From positions 2,046,001 through 2,110,000 of the forward strand of contig CP126193.1 in NCBI GenBank assembly GCA_030272155.1: a stretch of 64,000 bases of DNA, written 5' to 3'. Below, in pieces: positions 11,816-22,754 of the stretch. Under the pieces are notes generated by a model, which saw nothing but the letters and a program-made list of their open reading frames with translations, did no database searches and was not told the DNA's origin. A program made the position numbers and the translations under genes. Every line of letters begins with the position of its first letter. The stretch's first letter is position 1. The DNA comes from Tetradesmus obliquus (Eukaryota > Chlorophyta > Chlorophyceae > Sphaeropleales > Scenedesmaceae).

Positions 11816-12885
11816 TCACCGTCCATTGCTGATGCCCAGCTGCTGCAGCAGCAGGCCAAAGTCAAACTTGTCTGGCGCATGGTTGAACTGGTACACCATC
11901 TGGTAGCTGCTGGGGTCCGTGTAGAGGGCACGTGTCAGCTCCATCACTGTCCGAGCCTGGAGACAGGTGACAGCAGCAGCAGCAGCAGCCACAGCATAAA
12001 CAAAAGCTGCGAGAGTCGTGAATGGTGTCTAGAGATGTGCATGCGCTTTGTGTCAAACGTGCGGCTGCAAGCACTGCATGCGCACATTGCATGTGCCACC
12101 TCGTTCAACTGCCGCACTGAAGACTCGAGGATATGCTGGCTAGCTCACTGCTTGACTCCCTGTCATTAACACACTTTAAAAAGGTATAACGCCGCACAGG
12201 CAGCCAAACACAGACCACCCACCTCTGCAGTGTTGATGAGCTCAGGGTACAGCACATCACCCCGCAGCAGCACCAGCCCGTGACTGCCGGCTAGCTCAGT
12301 GTAACACGTCAGCGCCAGGTGAGCTGGCGCATTGCTGCCCAGCTGCCTGTACTGCTCCAGCGTTGTGACAAGCGCCTGCTGCGGCTGCCATTGGATAAGC
12401 AGCGAGCAGAAGCCCTGCAGGCGCCGCACAGTTGCAGTTGCAGATTGGTGGTGATGCCGTGCTGCACGTGGTGCCTGAGTTGCTGGATGCGAGCACAGCA
12501 GCTCCCACCATCTGCCAACCCAGCCAAAAGCAAGCTGTATGCCTGTGTGTGTCTGAGCACAACAAACAGCACCAATGCTGACTGGGTACAACTGCCACCA
12601 TGCACACAGCCAGGTCATCTGCAATCATGCTGCTGCTGGACTGCCTACTAGCTTGAGAGTGTGTGACAGTGCTGCTTGCGACATACAGCTGTGCCACGCC
12701 ATTTCCCTGGCACTGCTGACGCCTAATTGTTCAAAATTGTTCCACCACCAATCCTCCTCTCACCTTAGGGGCCTTGCGCAGCGGCAGCACAAACAGTGGG
12801 CTGGCAGCAGCACGCGCTGCCAGCACTGCATGCTCATCGCTGCTCATGACTGTCGCCACATGGCTGCTTGAGGCCTCATGGTGCT

Positions 12886-12955
<70 letters not shown>

Positions 12956-13613
12956 TGGTTGGTCAGCAGGTGAGTCAGTACTGTGCCTGGTCATGTGGCA
13001 GTACATCACAGCACAGGTGCTGCAGCTTGCAGGGCAAGGAGGCAATCTCCGATGACAAGCGACATGCATTGCTGCTGCTGTGATGCTTCGCGGAGCAGTA
13101 GTCCCGCCGCGTGCATGCATATGCCTGCATGACTCATGCCAGGCTTTGCCTGCTGCAAGGGACCGCGGCTGTAGCCCCAAAGCTGCAACTGATGATTAAA
13201 CAGGTTGGCTTCCAAGATGTGCAAGAGGTGTGATGACTCACCTGCATCCAGATGAGCTCCACATCATCGGCTGTCTTGCCTTGCAGCAGCTGCAGCTTCA
13301 GGATGTCTGCTAGATCTTTGCTGGACGGCGCTGCCGCACGGCCGCTGTAGCGCCTGTGCTGCTGGCAATGCAGCTGCCCCTTCTGCTGCTGCTGCTGCTG
13401 CTGCTGCGATGGTGGCTGGGGATGGTGTAGACTGTATAGCTGGCCTGCGTTTGTGCAGAAGTGCTGGGACTGCTGGAGCTGCTGTGCACTTGCCAGGTGC
13501 TGCAGCATGTGCATGCTGCCCAGGCTTGCAGCAGCCAGTGCTGGCTGTTGCTGCGCTGCTGCAAGCAAGCCAGGCGCAACGCCTGACGATAGCATTCTTG
13601 CAGACTGTATCAT
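11816..13613 (-). CDS. ATP11: ATP11 / ATPAF1, mitochondrial F1-ATPase assembly factor
   Basis: Four exons: 13613-13242, 12883-12764, 12414-12223 and 11956-11816, all in phase; 274 residues, near the usual family length. ATP11 binds free beta subunit and prevents its aggregation during assembly of the F1 sector in the mitochondrial matrix. Diagnostic blocks in order: SKDLADILKLQLLQGKTADD with VELIWMQ; SSHVATVMSSDEH; PLFVLPLRK; ALVTTLEQYRQLGSNAPAHL; LTCYTELAGSHGLVLLRGDV; YQMVYQFNHAPDKFDF. These match the family pattern (EIWxxYH, FVLPL, LxEYQxxGxNAPxxLTLTHYTEL, KGIVLMRGEVD, FNxxPxxFDF). The first about 95 residues are Q-rich with RRYSGRA just before the domain, consistent with a mitochondrial presequence. 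It diverges from the helicase gene across about 670 bp. Confidence 0.95.
12884..12955 (-). repeat. (CTG)n run forming the acceptor tract of ATP11 exon 2
   Basis: On the plus strand this is about 70 bases of CAG with a few TAG/GTAGCAG interruptions. On the sense strand it is CTG ending in CAG directly at the exon start 12883. Confidence 0.85.
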
Positions 13614-14285
13614 GCTGTTGCGATGACAGAACTGTCTGCGAGCTGATACAATGGTGGTGGCTGGAGTGGCACTACTGTTTACTCAGGGCGCCCTTTCCTG
13701 CACAGTCCTGCAGCAAACAGGCGATTTACTGCAGTTGCCGGTCACGTTCTGTGTGATGCTTAAGCAGCACAACCGGCTGCTGATTGAATTCAATGGTTCC
13801 TAAGGCTCTTACTGGCAAGAGTGCAGTTTCACAACAGCTGCAGCAGCAGCAGTAGCAGCAGCTGCTGTCAGCAGCAGCAGGCGTGGATCCTCCTGTAACA
13901 ACAGGCAACCAGATGGAACTGCCACGTACTACGTCGACTGTGCAACTTGTCATCAGGCAAATGCGGTGTAAACTAGGCGATGTGCAGTTATATTTCGTGT
14001 GCTTTGTTACATTGGTCCGTTGAACTGCTCAGCACGCACGCGCTCCGATTGCTATCAGATCATCCAGCGGCGCACGACAAAGTATGATAAAACCAGTTTC
14101 TTGAAGTATCACGTACATGTCAGCAGGTCACATTGTCGAACTGTAGTGCCAGGCCAGCCTGGGCCCATCTGTGTTACTGCTGCTGTCAAGCTCTCGCACA
14201 CGAACACTGTTAGACGAGCAGCTGTTGGTTGTATAGCCGTCTACAAGGCTCCCTGGCGTGGCCAGGCTAGGTGTTTGGCTGAGGC
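13614..14285. promoter_or_regulatory. Shared divergent promoter region of ATP11 (-) and helicase (+)
   Basis: About 670 bases separate the two start codons. No TATA box or other element is certain. A (CAG/CTG) patch lies at about 13840-13880. Confidence 0.5.
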
Positions 14286-17200
14286 ATGCCGTCTGACCGC
14301 AAGGCAAAGCAGAAGGATGCCAAGGTACTGCTTCAAGTGGTGTACTCTAGAGTGTGACACCTTGAGCGAGTTATGCCTCCCCTGCATCTGAAGTGATTCT
14401 TGTGCAATGCAGAAGGCAGGCACAGCCCGGCCTAAGCCCAAAGCCGGCAGCTCGCCAGCAGCAGCAACAGCGGCTAACACAGCAAATGAAGCAAGCTGCA
14501 AGGCAAGTCCACCTAGCGAAAGCTGGCCAACCTGTTTGAACGATAGTCATGATAGCACCTACAGCACCTGGCAGAAACTACTGGGCACTCCTCAAGCAGA
14601 TGTCATTCGCTGTCTTGGCATCAGCCACGTGCATTAATTCTCTCAAACCTTCAAGCCCTGCAAGCAAAAACTGCAACAGCAACAGCAGCAGTCACTGCCG
14701 CAGCAGCTTAGCTCGCTCTGCCGCACCTTGTCAACACAAACATCATGTCTGCCGGCTGCCCCTACTGCTGCATTAGTTGGCCTTCCAAGGCCTGACCCCC
14801 AGGCAGCGTGCAGTACTGCACCAGGTGGCGGAGCAGTGTGGGCTGGGCCATGGCAGCTCAGGGGAAGGGGAACAGCGCTGCATCAGCATCGGGGCAACAG
14901 ACAGCAACGCGCCACAGGTGAGCAGGCATTACCACATATACATCTCCTGCAAGGCAGTATCATAGTACTGCATGCTCAACTTCAGTGCACATGAGAGTGT
15001 GTTCTGCACTCGATCATGCCCGGAGGTTGACGATTTCAGCCGCATCCTGCAAAAGCTTGTGATGCACTGGATGAATTGCGTGTAACACGTCAGCACCTGG
15101 CATGTTCCTAGTGGTTCCCCAGCTGCGTTGTGCCTTGCCTGCTTCTTGTCGGTAGCTGTCTTGCAACAAGCTTTGCAAATCATTGCTTGCTGATCATCCT
15201 GACGTCATTCACTGCAGCGTCTCCTGCAATGCAATGCACTGCCCTGCTGGGACTGCAGATTGACATTGCAGCAGCCGAGCTGTCAGATGAGGCCATTGCT
15301 GCACTGCTGCAGCAGCACCTGCAGCTTCAGCCAGACCTCTACCTCTCAGCAGCACAGCAGCCACGACCAAACTCAACAGCAAGCAGCAGTAACGGTAAAC
15401 CGCCCGCTCGGAGCAAGGCAGCCAGCGGCAAAGCGGCAGCAGCAGGCAGCAGTGTGCGATATGCGTCAGTGGATGCTTTTGTAGCACAGATGAGCAGGCT
15501 GCTGGATATGGAGCGGCAGGCAGAGGTGGCAGCTGCACAAGAGGCAGCAACACAATGCAGCACGGCTGCAGCACAGGTAAAAGGTGCTGCCTTCCCTATG
15601 CTATCTGTCATGTGTTGTTGTGCACGGGCAGCTTGCATGGGTGAAACAGGGTTGCAGAGTGCTGCTCTGTAGGTTTTGGCTTGAACAGGAGAAACATTAA
15701 ACATGTGGTGGTATTGGCAGCGGTGATGGCAGCATGGAATTCATACAAGGCTAGAAGTGCCAGAAGCTGAAAAAGGTGCAGTGGCAGCGGTCTCGTTGCA
15801 TTGGCAGCAGGCACCAGCGCTTGTCAGTGTTATTATGCTCCACCAGCACGCAATCGATGAGCATGCCAGCCCTGGCATATTCCAACACTTCTGCCTGACC
15901 AACTGCCGTCTGTTCCACAGGCGCGTGGCCGCACCCTGCTGAACCTGCGGGTCAGTGATGCAGAGGGCGGTTTACTCGGCAGAACCCTGCTGACGCTGGT
16001 GCCCAACAAGGGCTTCGGCACAACACCTGCTGTGCCGCTGCCCGCCCACAAGTTCAGCCCGCATGATGTTGTGGCGCTGAAGGCATCAAGCGCTGGTCTG
16101 GGGGGTCCTCCGCTGTGCACTGGCCTGGTGTACAGGTGGGTGGATTATTCCCTGTTCACTTCAGTCACATGATGTTGTGGCACTGAAAACGTCCAGCGCG
16201 GGCCTAGGGGGTCCTGCCCTGTGCAGTGGCCTGGTGCACAGGTGGGCTAGATGTGCCCAGCGGCCTGTGTGCTTTTATGCGCGCATGTTTATGTACATGT
16301 CTATATAACCCTAGCAGTTGCCTGTGTGCTATCGCACCATGCTGACAACAACCCTTACTCTCTCTAGACACAGCACCGCATGCGCCTGCCGTTTTCCGCG
16401 CTAGTTGATGCTACGGGCTGCCCGTGCCTGATGTTGCTGCAAGGTGCAGTTGTTGCTGGTGGTGACGGTTGGCAAACGTGCCTGCATGCATTCTCACTTG
16501 ACATATCGGCTTCTGCCTGATGTTACATCAATGTTTTTGCTACATCTCAACCTTGTGCAGGGTGCGCGATGCGTCGCTGGTGGTGGCAGTTGATGACCCG
16601 CCTGAGGAGGGGCTGGAGCAGCCACTGCGCCTGGAGAAGCTGGCCAACGAGGTGGGGGGGTGGGGGGGGGGCAAGGTGGCGCGGATGGGGTGGGGGGGGG
16701 GGGTTGGCGGGGGGTGGGGGGGTGGGGGGTGGCAGCCATTGCTGCTGGTGGGGGTAGTGGTGTGTACTGCGCATGGAGAAGCTGGCCAACGAGGTGGGTG
16801 GGGGGGGGCAAGGTGGCGCGGATGGGGTGGGGGGGGTGGGGGTGGGGGGGGGGGGCGGGGGGGGGGGGGGGGCAGCCATTGCTGCTGGTGGGGGTAGTGG
16901 TGTGTACTGCGCCCGGAGAAGCTGGCCAACGAGGTGGGGTGGGTGGGGTGGCTGGGGCGGGTGAGGTGGGTGGGGTGGGTGGGGAGGAGCGTCCCTGTGG
17001 CTAGAGACGCTGGCGAGGTGGGGGGCCTGCAGCCATGGCTGCTGATGTGAGGCAGTAACACAGCGGGGTATGCACACACACATGACCTTGCACGTGCACT
17101 CCTGCACATCTTGCAGCTGGCCAACTCAAAGCAAGTCTGGAGGTGCGTACGGCGGCGCACTGACAACTGAAGAACTGAACACACACTGCTCACCACAGTC

Positions 17201-20200
17201 ATCACTATGTTTGGACCAGCCTGCAGCGATTTGTCAGTTGCCATCCCGACCCCAGGGACAATGTGCGCCTCCCTGATTACAAGCTGTCTGCTGCTGCTCA
17301 CAGGTCACCTACAAGCGCTTGCAGGACACGCTGCAGCAGCTGTCAGCGCCAGGCAACAGCAGCCGCGCTGAGCTGCTGCCAGGCATGGCCCTACTGGATG
17401 CAACGTTTGACCGCAGGGAGCCTCGCTTTGCAGCAGCAGCGCCGGCCTGGAAGCCAGTCAACGCTCGGCTGGATGACTCGCAGCGGCGAGCAGTGGACCT
17501 TGCGCTGCGTGCGCAAGATGTGGCGTTGATACATGGGCCGCCGGGTGAGCTTGTGCTGCTGCTGCCGTGGGAGCACATGACAGGGTTTGGGCGCACGCCA
17601 TACATCTAAGCCAGCAATGCATGCTATTTGTCTCTATTTTGACAGTAAACAACCAGCTGAGATATTTCCATGGCATGTCGCTTTCTGCCTTTGCAGGCAC
17701 AGGCAAGACCACTGCTGTTGTGGAGGTCATCCTGCAGGAGGTTGCGCGAGGCAGCCGCGTCATTGCAGCAGCAGCGTCAAACATTGCAGTGGACAACTTG
17801 GTGGAGCGCCTGGCAGCAGCAGCGCCAAAGCTGAAGCTTGTGCGGCTGGGGCACCCCGCGCGCCTGCTGCCGCAGGTAACGCACATGCAGTGCTTGCTCA
17901 CTTATCGTTGCATGGAGGCACGCGTGATGCACATTGAGTTAACACCGTGTGCTAGCAGCACACCTTCTTCTCACCCCTGCTTCTGCACACCACTCTGTAA
18001 CTTTGACCGGTGGTTGGTTCTGCTGCTGCTGCTGCCGCCGCTGCTGCTGCTGCTGCTGGCGCTGCTGCTGCCAGGTGATCGACAAGAGCTTGGAGGCTCA
18101 GGTGCTGCGCAGCGACAACAGCAGCCTCGCGCGCGACTGCAGGCGCGACATGCAGCAGCTCAACAGGCGCGTCATGCGAGGGGCTGTTTTGTCGGGAACT
18201 GTCGCATTGCTGCAACATGCGCATGAAGATGCTGCTATTAGTCAATGGTGTAGCCGGTACAGCCCTATCTTTGAAAAGGGCTCCGCCTTGCACCCGCACG
18301 CTGCAGCAACAGCAAATACAGTGGAGGTACCCTAACCAATCGGTCATTTGGCCAGGGTGCTGTGCTGAGGTGTGCGTCGTGACTGCTGCAGGTATTTTTC
18401 AGGCTCGAACCAGTAGGAACAATTGAACTGAATGTTAAGCAGCTTGCACCCAGTCAAAATATACTTCTGTATTTCAAACTTGTGGCTGCTGCTGCAGGCA
18501 GCTGCTGAAGCTGGAGCCCTGGAAGCGTGCTGAGCGGCGCCAAGTGCGCGCTGAGCTGCGGCAGCTTGCGAAAGAGGAGCGGCAGCGGCAGCAGAAGGCA
18601 CTGCAGGTACGGCACGGCATGCGCCAGGGTTGTTGGAGGCTGCTGAGGCATCCTGTGGGCATGTGGTTACAGAGTTGTATTGCGCAACATTCTTAAGACC
18701 TTGATGCTGGTGTAGGTGCTTGCTGTTGTGTCAATTGCAGTACAGAAGCAGGGAAACATCATGGCGCCCCATCTTGGTGGGGGTTGCTTCAACCGCCTAT
18801 GTGTTTTGCTTCAACCGCCTAACTGTGTCTGTGCATCTTGTGGGAAGTGCTGCATGGCCAGGCTTTGGTGTGTTGCGCCAAATGCCTGATTGCCTTGCTG
18901 CTTACTTGTTGCACTTGCAGGAAGTGCTGGATGGTGCGCAAGTCATGTGCTGCACGCTGACTGGCGCGCTGCACCCGCAGCTGCATGGCCAGACCTTTGA
19001 TGTGGCAGTTATTGATGAGGCTGCTCAGGCGCTGGAGGCGGCCTGCTGGAGTGCCCTGCTGAAAGCCAGGAGGGCAGTGCTGGCAGGTGTGCACTGGTGT
19101 GCACACGAGCAACACATGCATGAGGCAGGAATCTTGGCAGTGATGACAGCAAACCTGGCAAAAAGGACTTGCTGGTTGTGATGCCAGCCTACCGCTAGTG
19201 AGCTGCTTTTGCTGCTTGTTGCCTTTGATCAATGGTGTGGTTGCAGTGGCTAGCAAGCAGCAAGGCGATCAGGCATTTGAAGCAACACACCAAAGTGGGG
19301 CCAACCAGCACTTCCCGCAAAATGCACGGATCCAGCGACAAGTACGCAGCAAGGCAATCAGGCATGTGAAGCAACACACTAAAATGGGACCATGCAGTAC
19401 TTTCTGTGTACTGTTCACAGAGAGTTTGCATATAGCATGCAAGCATGTAGACATCCTGAGCACTTGCGAACGAAATTTGCGTCGAAATAATCAACTTGGC
19501 AGGACTTGAAAAGACAAAGCGCTACTGTGTGTGGACCCGGCTTCAGCACCGGCCCCTGATCACTGGCATACCTGCCTGTGCTGCCCAGTCCCTCACACCA
19601 GCTGTGCTGCATGCCTTCACTCATCACATGCCTGTGCTGCCTAGTCCCTCACAACAGCTGTGTGCTGCACGCCTGCATTGCTGGCCTCTTGTGGCTGCTG
19701 CCATACTGTTGACATACACTGCCAGGTGACCACTTGCAGCTGCCTCCCACTGTGATGAGTGAGGCAGCAGCCAAGGCAGGGCTGTCAGCCACGCTGTTTG
19801 AGAGGCTGCAGGGCAGCCTGGGTCCTGCGGCCAGCTGCATGCTGACTGTGCAGTACCGCATGCATGCTGCCATCATGGATTGGTCGAGCCAGGAGCTGTA
19901 TGGGGTGAGCTGTGCCAGGCTGCTGCTGCCGTAAAATGACAGTTTTAGGCATGGTAAAAGCACAACCGCTGCTGTAGCTTAGCTGCAAGCTTTGGTGATC
20001 AATGCTGTGTTGAACACATGCTACGGCCCTTTTGCAGAATCCTGCATCACACAGATGCGCCCTGCGTCCATTTTTGCGCTCTCAGCTAAGTGTTCAAGGT
20101 GCGGCGCAGATGTGCAGGCATGCCGACCCAGCTTGAGTACTCAACGTCAGTCATGCGTCATTTGCCGCGTGTGTTTGCTGTGTGTTGCAGGGCCAGCTAG

Positions 20201-20669
20201 AGGCCCATGAGTCGGTTGCTGCACACACACTAGCAGACCTGCCATCAGTCAGCAGCAACAGCAGCGCCAGTGCCGATGCAGCAGAGCTTCCCACCATGCT
20301 GCTGATTGATACTGCTGGGTGTGAGTTTGACGAGTATCAGGAGCAGGATGGGGACAGTAGGTACAACCAGGGAGAAGCGCAGGCAGCGCTGGCGCATGTG
20401 CAGCGGCTGCTGGCAGCAGGGCTAGCGCCTGCAGACATCGGCATCATAACGCCTTACAGTGCACAGGTGCGGGGTGTCCATGTTTTTTTGTTACGAGGAA
20501 TGCATGCGCACGTGGATGTGTTTTGACAGAGATGCAGCCTCAAGAATAGAACAGTGCTGCGTGCGTAGCGAGCACAGCGGCAGCAATGTGTACAGCCCTT
20601 TGTGCGCCTGCTGCGCCCTAAGCTGTTTTGCTGCTGCCTGCTGTTTGCCTGCTGCTACTGCTGCTGCTG

Positions 20670-20705
<36 letters not shown>

Positions 20706-20812
20706 CTGCTGCCTGCTGCTGCTGCTGCTGCTGCTGCAGGTGGCGCTGCTGAGGGAGCTGCGGCCTGCTGCTGCTGCCTACTGCTGCTGCCACCTGCTTC
20801 AATTGCCTGCTG

Positions 20813-20871
<59 letters not shown>

Positions 20872-21441
20872 AGGTGGCGCTGCTGAGGGAGCTGCGGCCT
20901 GAGAAGCTGTCAGGCAGCCTGGAGATCTCCACTGTGGACGGATTCCAGGGCCGTGAGAAGGAGGCCATTGTGATCAGCATGGTGCGCAGGTAAGCCGCGT
21001 GTGCCAGGTGTTACATATTTAGAAAAAACGCAGTCAAGTTGGGGTAGGCGACATCCGGCTCTGCATGCGGCTTGCAGGAGAGTATGCGGGGCATAACGTA
21101 CGTGAAGGGCAGATGGTGGTATCAATTGTTTTTGTTATCAATTGTTTTTGATTGTTTTACGCCGTTTCCTGACTGACCTATGATGCTCTCAGGTTGACTG
21201 AAGAGACTGGTGTGTGCCGTGCCTGGCTGCTTGCTGCTGTGCCTGCAGCAATGCCTCTGGCGAGGTGGGCTTCCTGGCTGATGCGCGGCGCATGAATGTG
21301 GCCGTTACGCGCGCGCGGCGGCACGTGGCGCTCGTCTGCGACAGCGAGACAGTGAGCAAGGACGCGTTTTTGGGGCGGCTGGTGGCGTATGTGGAGCAGC
21401 ACGGGCACTACGAATCTGCGGCAGAGCTGGTGCCCAGCTGA
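14286..21441 (+). CDS. IGHMBP2: IGHMBP2/SMUBP2-type SF1B helicase with N-terminal R3H domain
   Basis: Fifteen exons: 14286-14324, 14413-14502, 14777-14917, 15259-15576, 15921-16135, 16561-16651, 17304-17544, 17697-17875, 18075-18170, 18502-18606, 18921-19086, 19726-19904, 20191-20466, 20874-20989 and 21249-21441; about 815 residues, all phases consistent. Helicase motifs: Walker A GPPGTGKTT (split by an intron), Ia [95 protein letters not shown]. The domain 1B-like block is [19 protein letters not shown]. Exon 3 encodes an R3H domain ([26 protein letters not shown]), which in human IGHMBP2 lies after the helicase core. The family unwinds RNA/DNA 5'-3' and is linked to ribosomes and translation. 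Intron 2 appears to use a GC donor. No AN1 zinc finger is seen. Confidence 0.93.
16055..16250 (+). repeat. Donor-side echo of helicase exon 5
   Basis: The last about 80 bases of exon 5 (CATGATGTTGTGGC through GGCCTGGTGTACAG/GTGGG) recur at about 16168-16245 with scattered substitutions and an intact GTGGG donor. Confidence 0.87.
16634..16990 (+). repeat. G-rich minisatellite carrying echoes of helicase exon 6 end
   Basis: GGAGAAGCTGGCCAACGAG/GTGGG occurs at about 16633 (real), 16773 and 16914, spaced about 140 bp. Between copies lie long G runs (GGGGTGGGG, up to about 13 G) and a CAGCCATTGCTGCTGGTG block. The G runs could form quadruplexes in DNA or pre-mRNA. Confidence 0.88.
20650..20873 (+). 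repeat. (CTG)n tracts with an acceptor-side echo of helicase exon 14
   Basis: Two CTG runs each end in CAG/GTGGCGCTGCTGAGGGAGC + TGCGGCCTG. The first copy (exon-like start at about 20741) runs into CTG repeats; the second (20874) is the real exon. Confidence 0.87.
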
Positions 21442-21555
21442 GGCGCATCAGCAGTTGCTGGAGGAGAGGAGTCAGCAGCAGAGCGAGGAGCAGCACAGGC
21501 GCTATGAGTCAGCACTGCGGCAGGAGAGCTGGTGCCCAGCTGAGGCGCAGCTGCA

Positions 21556-21690
21556 CTTGCAGGAGAGGAACCTGCAGGAGAGGAACTTGCAGGAGAGGAA
21601 CCTGCAGGAGAGGAACTTGCAGGAGAGGAACCTGCAGGAGAGGAACTTGCAGGAGAGGAACCTGCAGGAGAGGAACTTGCAGGCTGTTGT
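21556..21690 (+). repeat. 15-bp tandem repeat just after the helicase stop
   Basis: About nine units alternate CTTGCAGGAGAGGAA and CCTGCAGGAGAGGAA. Upstream, the terminal coding segment GAGCTGGTGCCCAGCTGAGG recurs at about 21528, another exon-edge echo. In the frame offset from the helicase the stretch encodes LQERN repeats. Confidence 0.85.
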
Positions 21691-21702
21691 GTCCGCTCCC
21701 AG

Positions 21703-21707
21703 TGTAA
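21703..21707 (+). terminator. TGTAA poly(A) signal for the helicase
   Basis: First TGTAA after the stop codon at 21441; a second follows at 21729-21733. Confidence 0.5.
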
Positions 21708-21733
21708 AGTGACGAATTCTATGGCAAGTGTAA

Positions 21734-22754
21734 ACAAGCAAGTGGTTGTCAGCGACCCAGGCAGCGGTACGTAAAGAGACGAACGTGAAGTCCTTAGCAA
21801 GGATGACCAGTGTTCTTTGTTGCTTGGCTGCTGATCATCAGAAGTTACATGATGTACCCTGCCATTACATCAGCACTGCAGATGGCCAGTCAGCACGACT
21901 CGAGGCTAAATGCATGGCATAAGCATGGCAAGTGTACCGGTTTATACGGTAAACTTCTGCAGGTGAGCCCAGCCCGGCCAATGGCATCGGCAGCTGCCAA
22001 CAGCTGCGGCTGTAAAGTTGTTGCCACCCGGCCGGCACCGTATGGGGCAGGGCACAGTGCTTCTACTGCGTTTCAAGTTGGTGAATGGCCTGGGCTTCTG
22101 GCACCTGGTGCACTGCACCGGCAGCCTGAGGTTGCAGACCAGCCAGCCTGAGTGTGGCTCTGGTATGCCCTGGCGCAACAACTGAGCTGCAAGTGTAGCA
22201 CAGGCTGAGCTCTGTACCCGCTTCAGGATCGCAGCTGCTGTCACGTGCGAGCTTGTGATTAATTCCACTGCGAGCCAGGGCGCCAATGCAGATCAAGCAG
22301 CACGGCAGTACTGTACCTGCAGTCACATCCAAGCCACGGGCATCTGAACTGGGTACCTCTGGATGAATTAGTTTCAGTAAATATGCCATTCGGCTGTACC
22401 AAACTCATTGTCACTGACGCGCAGGGTGTTCAGAGCATGACAGGGTTTTCCTGCACATGGTCACATGGTTCTCTGCAAGCAAGCAGAAATGTCTTGCGGT
22501 GGACGAGTGTGAAACACGACACATCTGTAGGCAGGCACTAAGCCGACTTAAGGCAGGTTCATTGACTTTCTGGTGGGATGGGCTTGGAGCCCTGCCACAG
22601 CAGCTAGCAACTCGAACCTTTGAATTAATTATCACACATCACCACATTGTTGTCAATGCTTGAGTAAATACACCAGCAGACATTCGGGCGTTCAAACACT
22701 GCAAGCACAGTACAATCTTGTCTAGCCTGTCTATAGTGCCAACGCACAGACCTC
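21734..22754. other. Intergenic region
   Basis: No conserved coding sequence seen. It holds the end of the helicase 3' UTR and the presumed promoter of the next plus-strand gene. Confidence 0.45.

Noticed and set aside
16540..17301. 253-residue Pro/His/Thr-rich open frame on the minus strand
   Set aside because: Antisense of the G-rich minisatellite and helicase introns/exons. The composition is a by-product of C runs.
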